Below the pieces are notes generated by a model. The model saw only the letters and a program-made list of their open reading frames with translations. It made no database searches and was not told where the DNA came from. A program made the translations under genes and the position numbers. Shown here in pieces: positions 22,544 to 29,115 of a stretch of DNA of 29,115 nucleotides; position 1 is the stretch's first letter; each line of letters opens with the position of its first letter. Source of the DNA: a virus. The stretch is from positions 1-29,115 of IMG/VR virus record IMGVR_UViG_3300050821_004828, one strand, 5' to 3'.

Positions 22544-23443
22544 TTAAGCGGAGATAATTCGCTTTAGAGCGGCGGGGTTAATGACCTTGTAGCCGTAGTT
22601 CGCTTCGAGAACTTGCCAGCGGGTACCGGACTTATTATCGTAGAAGTCCCTGAATCCCAACGTCATACCGCTGTCGTTGGTCACTGGCGCAGCTTGAAAA
22701 TATGTATTTCCTTCTTGCGGGGCCATATACCGCATCGCCACGCCCATCGCATCGGGCATCGCCGCGAACCCGACGAGATTTTCCGAGTTAGCCGGGACTA
22801 ACATACTTTCGAAGACCTCGATCCCGAGAAGGTTCGGGAGGTGGCCGCTCTGGACCGGGGTCGCCGCTCCGGCCATACCGATCGCTTGCGCCTGTTTAAC
22901 GCTCGGATCTTTAATCAGCGAGTTGTAATACAGGTTATTGAGGATCATCTTCCGGTCCACGTCGGGCCAGTAAAGTAAATCGAGCGCCGAATCGATGTCG
23001 ACCACGGAATCGGAGTCGAACGTCGAAGAAGCGCCGGTAAAAACTGCACTCCCATAATTCGCATTCGTCACGATCGACCAGATGTCCTGCAAGACCGCCT
23101 TCGCGAGCTTAAAGCCGTACTGGCGACCGAAAGACTCGATCTTTACGAGCTGATTTAAAGAGGATTCGAGGTCGGACAACTGCCAACTCACGAACTTCCA
23201 CTTATTTACCAGGATGTCGATCCCGTTCGCCGCCGAACCCGCGTTAGCGGTATAGTCGCCCGCGAAATCCGTCGCATCGGCCTGGGATGGGATGAAAACG
23301 ACCCTTACGCCGGTCCCTTTAGCCGCCGCTTCGCTCGAAAAATCGGTCGCGAAACTCTTAATCGGGGTTAGCGCGGCGATAAAAGCCTCCAACGCGGCGG
23401 AGGTAAGGATTATCGAACTAGTGTTAGTGAACGTATTGGCCAT
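22544..23443 (-). CDS. Major capsid protein
   Basis: A 299-residue protein directly after the prohead protease/scaffold gene, the standard place of the major capsid protein. The N-terminal arm (TNTSSIILTSAALEAFIAAL) and the A-domain-like strands VFIPSQADATDFAGDY and WKFVSWQLSDLESSLNQL, followed by a late GFRDFYDNKSGTRWQVLEAN and a hydrophobic end, are consistent with an HK97-fold coat protein. Its ribosome binding site GAGGT, eight bases before ATG, is the best in the head block and fits a highly expressed gene. The region 22621-22740 has more TG/CA steps than the rest of the window. Confidence 0.75.
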   Translation of the reverse strand: MANTFTNTSSIILTSAALEAFIAALTPIKSFATDFSSEAAAKGTGVRVVFIPSQADATDFAGDYTANAGSAANGIDILVNKWKFVSWQLSDLESSLNQLVKIESFGRQYGFKLAKAVLQDIWSIVTNANYGSAVFTGASSTFDSDSVVDIDSALDLLYWPDVDRKMILNNLYYNSLIKDPSVKQAQAIGMAGAATPVQSGHLPNLLGIEVFESMLVPANSENLVGFAAMPDAMGVAMRYMAPQEGNTYFQAAPVTNDSGMTLGFRDFYDNKSGTRWQVLEANYGYKVINPAALKRIISA

Positions 23444-23449
23444 TGCGGA

Positions 23450-23923
23450 TTACCTCTTAGGATGGGAAAATTGGGCGTGGATTCGGCTTTTATGCTTCTC
23501 ATAAAAGGCTTGCTGCTCGACGGGGTCCTTAAAACCCATTAGCGCGGTCGTAAAATCGAGGATTTTATCGCCGGTCTCGGCGCTCGGCGCTTTCCCGGCG
23601 GGGAGACCGGTCGCGGCCATCTTCCGGGCGGCGAGAATATTGGCGTCCTTAAGCTGGGCGGTAAACTCGGCGGCCTGGGTTTCGAGTCTCTTCTCGAAGG
23701 CGGTCTTCGTTTCCTCGACCGTCGCGGAAAAGCCGTTTACCACCGTCTCGACGGCGCTCATCTTCGTCCCGAGCGCGGCGAGCCCGGAAAGATCCGCTAG
23801 CTTAGCAGTAACGGCGGTAAGAGCCGCCTCCAAAGCGGCCATCCGGCTATCGAGCGAAGGAGCTTCCTCCGTTTTATCGTTAGCCGCCGGGGGAGTTTCA
23901 GGTTTCTTAGCTTCTTCACTCAT
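23450..23923 (-). CDS. Possible nested scaffold protein (internal start)
   Basis: Inside the protease gene, an ATG at 23923 (Met162 of the full protein) begins MSEEAKKPETPP, just at the junction of the protease and scaffold domains. It would give a 157-residue scaffold alone, as Nu3 does inside lambda C. The leader is CTATTTTCTAAGAAA, A-rich as for many other starts here and containing a 7-bp inverted repeat (ATTTTCT/AGAAAAT). No Shine-Dalgarno core is present, so this start is plausible but unproven. Confidence 0.4.
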   Translation of the reverse strand: MSEEAKKPETPPAANDKTEEAPSLDSRMAALEAALTAVTAKLADLSGLAALGTKMSAVETVVNGFSATVEETKTAFEKRLETQAAEFTAQLKDANILAARKMAATGLPAGKAPSAETGDKILDFTTALMGFKDPVEQQAFYEKHKSRIHAQFSHPKR

Positions 23924-24406
23924 TTTCTTAGAAAATAGGCCGCCTTTATTGGCGGCGGGGCTATCGACGAGGTCGCAACTGTAAATTTCGATACATCTAA
24001 CCGCCGGATACGGGAGTCCGTCGACTTCTTCGGATTCGAAAGAGAAGGCGATCGACATGCCGACCTGTTCCGGGACGGTCGAAGCGAGTTCGAGGACGTA
24101 ATTAGAGTGCTCGGAAGACTGTAGAAGATGGAAATCGGCCCGTAATTGTTCGCCGTCGATCCGGAATCCGTCGAGATAACCGACGATCGATCCGACGTCG
24201 GAGCCGTGGTTGAGCTTAACCTTAAGCCCGTTGTACTCTTTCGCCGCCGCTAAAACCGTCTTTAAAGTCTCCGCGTCGGCGTAAAACTCGTGCCCCGAGA
24301 CGGGGCCGACGGTAATAACGGAGATTCCCCGGATTAGACCCGCCGTCGCGTCGATATTTCCGACTTCGGCGGTCGCGAAAGCGGTTAAAGAAGGTAAAGC
24401 GGTCAT
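23450..24406 (-). CDS. Prohead protease fused to scaffold
   Basis: A 318-residue protein in two parts. Residues 1-155 form a protease domain with LNHGS (His67) and VPEQVGMSIAF (Ser118), the likely catalytic pair of an assemblin/prohead-type serine protease. Residues 162-318 are charged and helical (SLDSRMAALEAALTAVTAKL, VEETKTAFEKRLETQ), as expected for a scaffold core. P2 gpO has the same plan: an N-terminal protease and a C-terminal scaffold. The enzyme should cut itself and head proteins during maturation. Its stop codon overlaps the capsid gene's GAGGT. It starts after GTCTTATTCTAG, with GGGTAAGT ten bases before the ATG. Confidence 0.78.
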   Translation of the reverse strand: MTALPSLTAFATAEVGNIDATAGLIRGISVITVGPVSGHEFYADAETLKTVLAAAKEYNGLKVKLNHGSDVGSIVGYLDGFRIDGEQLRADFHLLQSSEHSNYVLELASTVPEQVGMSIAFSFESEEVDGLPYPAVRCIEIYSCDLVDSPAANKGGLFSKKMSEEAKKPETPPAANDKTEEAPSLDSRMAALEAALTAVTAKLADLSGLAALGTKMSAVETVVNGFSATVEETKTAFEKRLETQAAEFTAQLKDANILAARKMAATGLPAGKAPSAETGDKILDFTTALMGFKDPVEQQAFYEKHKSRIHAQFSHPKR

Positions 24407-24416
24407 CTAGAATAAG

Positions 24417-24424
24417 ACTTACCC
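24417..24424 (-). promoter_or_regulatory. GGGTAAGT leader motif before the protease-scaffold gene
   Basis: An exact GGGTAAGT. Its TAA is the stop codon of the portal gene (GGG TAA), and the protease ATG is ten bases further on. Confidence 0.45.
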
Positions 24425-26035
24425 GCTTATTACTCGCGGCGAAGCGGGGACCGAACCGGGCTTTGGAAGCGGGGTCTCGCCGTCGCCGGAATTATCGCCG
24501 GGATTATCGCTCGGGTTCCCGTTCGGCGTTAGTAGGCACATATCCGAATCCGTAATCTCGACTCCGAACGCTTTCCCGACTTCGGCGGCGATTTTCTTCC
24601 GCTGGGCGACCTCGACCGCCCGGGCATAGAGCTGGGCTTCGGTATCGAGCCCCTGTTCCTCTAGAATATCGGTTAGGTTGCGGATCCCGAGCCTATAGTC
24701 GTTCTGATCCGCTGTACGTTCCCGACCGCCGTCGACCGAAAGCCTCGGCGGTAGCGTCGGCTCCCACTTCATCCAGTCCGCGTTCTCCGGGAGTAACCCG
24801 AGCTTAATAAATTTCGCGACCCCGTACCGGATCATCCGCGTCCAGGCCGGACGGAAGAGATCTTGCCGGTCGGCGCAGGACCGCATCGCTTGCCCTAAAA
24901 CGAGCCGGAGATTAGCGCCGCCGAGCCCTTCCGGATCGATCGCCATCCCGTACGGCCACGGTATCCCCATGCAGCATTGCCGCTCTAGCCGCTCCATAAA
25001 CCGTTCCCAGTTCTCGTGCGGATTACGGTTATACATTACCTCGACCTTCCCGCCGGTCCCGGCCCGGAAATATTTTACGAGCCCGCCGAGGAACTCCTTC
25101 GAGGTTACTCCGCTCGGGACCGGGAACGGGGCGGTATTACCGGGTTGGGCTTGCTGCATTAGGCTCGCGAGGTTCGTCGGCGTCCCGCTCTCGTTCGTTT
25201 CGAGGAGCCCGATCGAGGAAGCGAGCATGGTCGACTGCTTCTGGAACCCGACGGTATGCTTTAAATCTAAAAGATCCTGGAGCGCGTGGGTAAAGGCCGG
25301 TAGCCCCCGGCATTGGTCCGGAAACTCCGGATCGGAAAGTAGCATACAATCGGCGACCGATATATCGTCGAAAGTCGGCGATTCGCCCTTAATTTCGCCC
25401 CCGGATTCGACTCTATACGCGATCGGACGACCGTCCCGGTTCCGGATAACCCCGTTATAGAGGGTCGCTCCGGCGTAATCGCCCCCTTTAACGAAATCGT
25501 CCGGGGAATCGCCGGAATTAACCCGATGCGCCCGGACGCGGACTAATTGGGGGTAACCGGCGTCGTCCTCGGTAAAAACGATTAAAACGTCCCCGTCGAC
25601 GTCAACGCAGAAGGAGTCGAGCTGTAAAGCGGTAACGAAATCGGTCCCGCGAACGTCGGCGAGCGGATAATAGAGTTCGGTTAGAAGGGTCGTCGCCGCT
25701 TTCCCCCATCCTTCATCCGCTCCGGCGAACTTTGGCTGCCAGGCCCTCCCGAACGAGTAAGCGGTCCGTTGTAAGACCGCCGCCCGAGCGGGCCCTAAAT
25801 TCGCGAAAAGCTTCCGGGATTGGCTCCGGATCTGGATAAAGTCGAAATTCGAGACCCCGGAATCGAAGTCCCAAGCCTGGAGCGGTTCCCAAGGCCTCGT
25901 CGGATCGGGCCGGGTCCCGTCGATTAACCCCCAGCTCCCGAAGGCGTTAACGTTCGTCGACGTAAACTCCTTTAGGTCTTTCGGCTTCGGCTTCTCTAAG
26001 CGGAAGAAATTATTAAACCGTTCGAGGAATTTCAT
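24419..26035 (-). CDS. Portal protein (lambda gpB-like)
   Basis: A 538-residue portal of the lambda family (lambda gpB is 533). The N-terminus is rich in basic and aromatic residues (MKFLERFNNFFRLEKPKPKD). Next comes LQLDSFCVDVDGDVLIVF, then RNRDGRPIAYRV, FPDQCRGLPAFTHALQDLLD, and a final core with QCCMGIPWPYGMAI and MRSCADRQDLFRPAWTRM. The portal is the dodecameric ring through which DNA enters. I chose ATG at 26035, one base after the upstream stop; a TTG at 26074 would add 13 residues that overlap the upstream gene. No Shine-Dalgarno is visible. Confidence 0.85.
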   Translation of the reverse strand: MKFLERFNNFFRLEKPKPKDLKEFTSTNVNAFGSWGLIDGTRPDPTRPWEPLQAWDFDSGVSNFDFIQIRSQSRKLFANLGPARAAVLQRTAYSFGRAWQPKFAGADEGWGKAATTLLTELYYPLADVRGTDFVTALQLDSFCVDVDGDVLIVFTEDDAGYPQLVRVRAHRVNSGDSPDDFVKGGDYAGATLYNGVIRNRDGRPIAYRVESGGEIKGESPTFDDISVADCMLLSDPEFPDQCRGLPAFTHALQDLLDLKHTVGFQKQSTMLASSIGLLETNESGTPTNLASLMQQAQPGNTAPFPVPSGVTSKEFLGGLVKYFRAGTGGKVEVMYNRNPHENWERFMERLERQCCMGIPWPYGMAIDPEGLGGANLRLVLGQAMRSCADRQDLFRPAWTRMIRYGVAKFIKLGLLPENADWMKWEPTLPPRLSVDGGRERTADQNDYRLGIRNLTDILEEQGLDTEAQLYARAVEVAQRKKIAAEVGKAFGVEITDSDMCLLTPNGNPSDNPGDNSGDGETPLPKPGSVPASPRVISG

Positions 26036-26036
26036 A

Positions 26037-26351
26037 TTACCAGTAAACGGCGACTTGGGTATCCGACGGAGCAATCTTCAAATAGTTCGCGATCTCGTCC
26101 GGGGTATAATTCCCGATCATCCACGCCACCTGTCCGAGCATCCCCGTAACGATCGCGAGCGGGAGCCCCTGGCCCGAGGACGACTGCGGCCAGCTATAGG
26201 AAGTCATCTTGCCGCCGTGATTCGTCTGGGCGATATATTTCCCGCCCGATTGGGTAAGCGTTATCGCGTTCGCCGTTAAGAGCGCGTTAAAAGCGTCCGG
26301 GTTCGCTAGAGCCCAGGCCAGTAGAACGCGAAAAGTCCACTCATAGTACAT
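26037..26351 (-). CDS. Unknown 104-residue protein in the gpW position
   Basis: I do not recognise this protein. It is encoded between the large terminase and the portal, where lambda encodes gpW, a head-tail joining protein of 68 residues. The sequence is not clearly gpW-like: helical ends (LLAWALANPDAFNALLTAN, PDEIANYLKIAP) flank a beta hairpin-like centre (GGKYIAQTNHGGKMTSY). The C-terminus is hydrophobic. A role in head completion or packaging is only an inference. GGGTAAGT lies eight bases before the ATG. Confidence 0.5.
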   Translation of the reverse strand: MYYEWTFRVLLAWALANPDAFNALLTANAITLTQSGGKYIAQTNHGGKMTSYSWPQSSSGQGLPLAIVTGMLGQVAWMIGNYTPDEIANYLKIAPSDTQVAVYW

Positions 26352-26359
26352 CGGTTAAG

Positions 26360-26367
26360 ACTTACCC
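26360..26367 (-). promoter_or_regulatory. GGGTAAGT leader motif behind the large terminase
   Basis: An exact GGGTAAGT in the 28-base gap after the terminase stop, eight bases before the ATG of the 104-residue gene. The gap also carries a GC-rich repeat (GGCCGGGCCGGGCGGG-like). Confidence 0.45.
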
Positions 26368-26379
26368 GCCCGGCCCGGC

Positions 26380-28185
26380 CTAAGCCGCGACTTCGGTCGC
26401 CGGAGCTTCGAGGGTTACCGCGAAGTTCTCGTCTAACCGTACGATCCCCATCATTATCGCTAGACAAACCTGCATCACCTCGACATCCCATAGATGGTTC
26501 GGTCGGCCCTCGATCGGCATCCACCGTTGCGCTAAATCGCCGCCGGTCCCGATTACGTCCCGCCGTACTTCGCTCGACATATGGAGCGAATACTCGGTCG
26601 AGACGTCGTTCGGAACCTCGAACGGAACGACCCGCCCGAGCCTTAAAAGCTGGAGGGTATCCTTAACATGTAGATTGGAAAAGTAGACTAGGTAGTTAAG
26701 TTTTCCGTCGACGGTATAGTTCGGGACGAAGGGACTGTACGGTTTCCGGCTCGTCGTTCCTTTCGCGTCCTTATGGGTCCAACTATTTAGCCGGTCGCCC
26801 CGGAGCGCGAGAAAGCCGTGCGAGGCGCAGAAGCTCTTAACCGAGGTCGTATCGTAGCCGGAATCGATCGCGACGCCCGGATGGAGGACCTTGTACTGGG
26901 CCTGGAGTTTAATAATATCGTCCCAGGCCGAGATCCGGTCCGCCCGTAATAGCCGCGAACTCCCGTCCGCCCGCCAGGCCCTTACCGCGAACCAGAAGTG
27001 GTCCTTGCCCTTGTCTACCGTTAGGAAGCGGACCGCTTCGCCGTCGATCGGTTTCCCGTCCTCGAACTCGCTCGACCTATAACCGCCGCTCTGTAGCTCG
27101 ACGGTAACGACCGCGTCCGCCTCGATCCAGGCCCGGGCTTCCCGCTTCTGCGTAAACGTCCTTAGAGCGCTCGGATCGCCGAGTAAAGCCCGTTCCTCGC
27201 TCCTAATCTTTTCGAGGATTAACGCCGACCACTTTATCCAGGGGATCGCCGCCGCGTGGAGATGGAGCCCTAAGCGATCGGGCCAAGCGTCCGCCGCTCC
27301 GGTCGAGCGGTATTCCCCGGCGGCGGAGAGCTTATACCGGTTCGTCTCGTTATCGGCGAACTCGGCGGCGCAGCGGGGGCATCGTATCCGGACGCTCGCG
27401 ATTAGTGCGGGCCAGAGCCACTCTCCTTTCTCGTTTCGGGCGTCGTCGTAGCGGAGGCTCTCGGTCGCGTACGGGTTAAACTCGGAGCAATTCGGGCAGC
27501 GCCAGTTATATTCGTAGGCGGTACAGGTGGCGTGGAGCTTATCGTGCTCGTCGCCTTGGACGCCGCCTTGGCCTAAAGCAAGGAGGATACCGTTCGCCCG
27601 GTCGTGCAAGCGGGCCCGGGCTTCTTCTACCATCCCGACTTTAAAGGTCCAAACCTCATCTAAGAAAACGTAGCGGCAGCTCTTCGACTGGAGCGTATTA
27701 ATGTTAGCCCCGCCGAGCCGGAGGAACATGTGGGGGAAGACGATCTCCGTCTTCTTAATCGCGTACCGGTTATGAGGGAGAAGCGACTTGGTCGCCGGCA
27801 TCTGGGTTAACATCGGCATTAGCCGTTCCGTCGCCCAGTCGCCAATATCCTCGTCGCTCTGCCCTACGATTAACATAGGGCCCGCGTCGAGGCAGATTAC
27901 GTAGGACGTAACCGTTTCGATAAAGGTCGTCTTACCCGCGCCGGTCGGGCCGATAAAGGAGATTACCCGCCATTTCCCGCTCGCGAACTCGGTTAGCGGA
28001 AAGTTAAACCAGGGCGCAAACGAGCGTTTAAAGGCCGGGGACCGGTCGGAGTGGGGGAAGACGACGGCAGATTCGGCCCAGTCGAGGATGTCCCGCTTAA
28101 CCCCGGAGGAGGCGAGCGAGATAAGATGCTCGGCGAGGATCTTAAGCTGGTTGTAGTCGGGACGGCGAGGATCGGCGAGGACCAT
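26380..28185 (-). CDS. terL: Terminase large subunit (GpA family)
   Basis: A 601-residue packaging ATPase-nuclease of the lambda GpA type (lambda gpA is 641). It has Walker A GPTGAGKT (residues 79-86), Walker B VFLDEV (173-178), a zinc ribbon C-x2-C (230, 233) and C-x2-C (269, 272) as in GpA, and a nuclease domain with candidate acidic residues in TVDKGKD (Asp391) and AIDSGYD (Asp441). It cuts the concatemer and drives DNA into the prohead. The start ATG lies 127 bases after the small terminase. A 6+6 inverted repeat sits just upstream of it. Confidence 0.93.
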   Translation of the reverse strand: MVLADPRRPDYNQLKILAEHLISLASSGVKRDILDWAESAVVFPHSDRSPAFKRSFAPWFNFPLTEFASGKWRVISFIGPTGAGKTTFIETVTSYVICLDAGPMLIVGQSDEDIGDWATERLMPMLTQMPATKSLLPHNRYAIKKTEIVFPHMFLRLGGANINTLQSKSCRYVFLDEVWTFKVGMVEEARARLHDRANGILLALGQGGVQGDEHDKLHATCTAYEYNWRCPNCSEFNPYATESLRYDDARNEKGEWLWPALIASVRIRCPRCAAEFADNETNRYKLSAAGEYRSTGAADAWPDRLGLHLHAAAIPWIKWSALILEKIRSEERALLGDPSALRTFTQKREARAWIEADAVVTVELQSGGYRSSEFEDGKPIDGEAVRFLTVDKGKDHFWFAVRAWRADGSSRLLRADRISAWDDIIKLQAQYKVLHPGVAIDSGYDTTSVKSFCASHGFLALRGDRLNSWTHKDAKGTTSRKPYSPFVPNYTVDGKLNYLVYFSNLHVKDTLQLLRLGRVVPFEVPNDVSTEYSLHMSSEVRRDVIGTGGDLAQRWMPIEGRPNHLWDVEVMQVCLAIMMGIVRLDENFAVTLEAPATEVAA

Positions 28186-28196
28186 ATTAAAGCGGT

Positions 28197-28270
28197 ACGT
28201 TCGGAACGTCGGTGTTCAATGGGGCGTAAAATAAAACCCAAAAACGCCCGCCGGAACCGTCTTCCGGTTC
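28197..28270 (-). repeat. Cluster of inverted repeats between the terminase genes
   Basis: The 127-base gap contains three inverted repeats. ACGTTC-G-GAACGT (28197-28209) lies 11 bases before the large terminase ATG. GGGCGT and ACGCCC (28222-28227, 28244-28249) flank a 16-base A/T-rich loop. CCGGAA and TTCCGG (28251-28256, 28262-28267) overlap a second form GAACCG/CGGTTC. No other gap in the operon is this large. They could be RNA hairpins that control terminase translation or a site bound by the small terminase. Confidence 0.55.
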
Positions 28271-28312
28271 TATGCCCGACGCTCCAAACGCTTTTGCTTT
28301 CCAGGGCGATCC

Positions 28313-29014
28313 TTAACTACCGTCTTTAATCGGGAACCGGTCGGCGTACGCTTTTAGAGCGGAAGTCGCCGCTTCGCGCATCCCGCTTAGAAGCATCTCG
28401 GCGATCGCGGTAAACTTATTCCGTTCGGCCTCGTCGGTCGCCGCGTCGGGAAGCTTACGGATCGCGATAATACTCGGGAGAAGGAGCTTGGAAGCTATAT
28501 CCTTCGCTTCGTCGATCGTAATAAGCTTTCCCCGAGCCCGATCTAACTTTACGGCGTCCTGTTCGGCCTTGAAAAGAGAGCTTACGGCGGCCCGTTGTTC
28601 CTTGCGGAGTGCCTCGATTTTATAATGTATTACGGTAATTTTACGCTCGGCTTCGTCTCGCGCTTTACCGGGGCGAGCGTTATCGCGTTCCTTAATCGCT
28701 TCTGGGAGTGCTATGTCAATCCATCCCGTAAGTCCCGCCGCGATCGTTCTCTCGGCTAGCCGGAGCCTTTTAACGACCAGAGTTGGGTCTTCGTCGGGTA
28801 AAGCGACGAGCGGCTGCTTTAAATCCTCGGTCGGCGTCGACGTTCTACGGTGGGCAGTAACCGGTTTATTCGCTTCCATCCACTCGCGAGCCGCCGCGAT
28901 CGTCCCGTTCGGCATCCCTAGTTTACGCCAGACCCCAATCGTCACCGCTTCTACTCCGAGACTCCTCGCAATATCCACGTTCGTCGGACAAAGACGGTTA
29001 GCTTTAGAGGGCAT
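28313..29014 (-). CDS. terS: Terminase small subunit (DNA-binding)
   Basis: A 233-residue protein in the standard place before the large terminase. Residues about 10-35 read as a helix-turn-helix (NVDIARSLGVEAVTIGVWRK), and residues about 125-175 are a highly charged helix-rich stretch (AERKITVIHYKIEALRKEQ). The end is also helical. Small terminases bind the packaging start site and recruit the large subunit. The start is taken as ATG at 29014; a GTG two codons upstream (29020) is also possible. The protein is larger than lambda Nu1 (181), so it is family-like rather than a clear match. Confidence 0.65.
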   Translation of the reverse strand: MPSKANRLCPTNVDIARSLGVEAVTIGVWRKLGMPNGTIAAAREWMEANKPVTAHRRTSTPTEDLKQPLVALPDEDPTLVVKRLRLAERTIAAGLTGWIDIALPEAIKERDNARPGKARDEAERKITVIHYKIEALRKEQRAAVSSLFKAEQDAVKLDRARGKLITIDEAKDIASKLLLPSIIAIRKLPDAATDEAERNKFTAIAEMLLSGMREAATSALKAYADRFPIKDGS

Positions 29015-29115
29015 ATACACGAAACGTACTAAATGTTACCCGTTTAGGGGTAAAAGGGAGCAAAGGTAAAGTTTTAGTCAATTTTCTCAGTCGTTTCAAA
29101 AGTCGGGTCCAACAG
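29015..29115 (-). other. Non-coding region upstream of the operon
   Basis: About 100 bases at the right edge without a supported gene. On the minus strand it contains CTTTACCTTTGCTCCCTTTTACCCC, a run of similar short units, followed by TAAACGGGTAAC. It is more A/T-rich than most of the window and may hold the late promoter or the packaging site. TTGACT occurs at 29081-29076, but I do not see a matching -10 box at 16-18 bases. Confidence 0.3.

Noticed and set aside
26036-26074. TTG start for the portal gene giving 13 more residues
   Set aside because: It would overlap the upstream gene by 38 bases, while an ATG lies one base after that gene's stop and begins with a sequence that looks like a portal N-terminus.
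8775-26367. GGGTAAGT read as a splice donor (GTAAGT) of introns
   Set aside because: Both flanking frames are complete without splicing, no acceptor is needed, and the word lies at gene borders of a phage operon.
29060-29115. A sigma-70 promoter with TTGACT before the small terminase
   Set aside because: No -10-like box at the usual distance. The TTGACT match alone is expected by chance.
1-29115. CRISPR arrays, tRNA genes, insertion sequences, toxin-antitoxin or defence genes
   Set aside because: I looked for direct repeats with spacers, cloverleaf-like runs, transposase motifs and small paired genes away from the structural block and found none.

Overview
The window is one long, tightly packed late operon of a contractile-tailed (myovirus-type) phage or prophage. 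All 36 supported coding regions lie on the minus strand, so transcription runs from the right end (packaging) to the left end (fibres and adhesins). I see no lysis, integration, replication or tRNA genes and no plus-strand gene. The host cannot be named. The standard code with all three stops fits, GC content is moderately high, and only a few genes have a good Shine-Dalgarno; many have an A-rich leader (for example TAAAAAT before ATG). The DNA is strikingly poor in TG/CA steps and rich in CG and TA steps, which may help to match it to a host.

Layout in transcription order. (1) 29014-22280, packaging and head: small terminase, GpA-type large terminase, an unknown 104-residue protein in the gpW position, lambda-type portal, a prohead protease fused to a scaffold domain, major capsid protein, and a small unknown protein. 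(2) 22186-20248, neck and tail completion: head-tail joining protein, minor tail protein Z-like, a probable tail terminator, and an unknown 86-residue protein. (3) 20241-14947, tail: P2-like sheath and tube, a tail assembly chaperone pair with a likely -1 ribosomal frameshift, tape measure, and tail protein X. (4) 14934-10633, baseplate: hub gpD split over two genes, spike gpV, gpU, wedge gpW/gp25 and gpJ. (5) 10636-48, adhesion: a beta-helix protein fused to P2 gpI, two tail-collar fibres with nine HxH metal-binding pairs each, a 677-residue collagen-like fibre and smaller collagen-like proteins, two small Ig-like/BppU-like proteins, three tandem tectonin-like half-propeller proteins, and a LamG-like lectin.

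The head is of lambda type (GpA terminase, gpB-like portal) and the tail of P2 type, so the phage is a mosaic. More than one third of the window (about 10.6 kb) is devoted to host-recognition proteins that reuse the same modules. Genes are joined by overlaps (ATGA, TAATG, TTGA) or by gaps of a few bases. A recurring leader word, GGGTAAGT or close variants, sits 7-18 bases before at least nine starts. The largest non-coding gaps are 127 bp between the terminase genes, 93 bp with a terminator-like hairpin behind the capsid block, and about 100 bp at the right edge.
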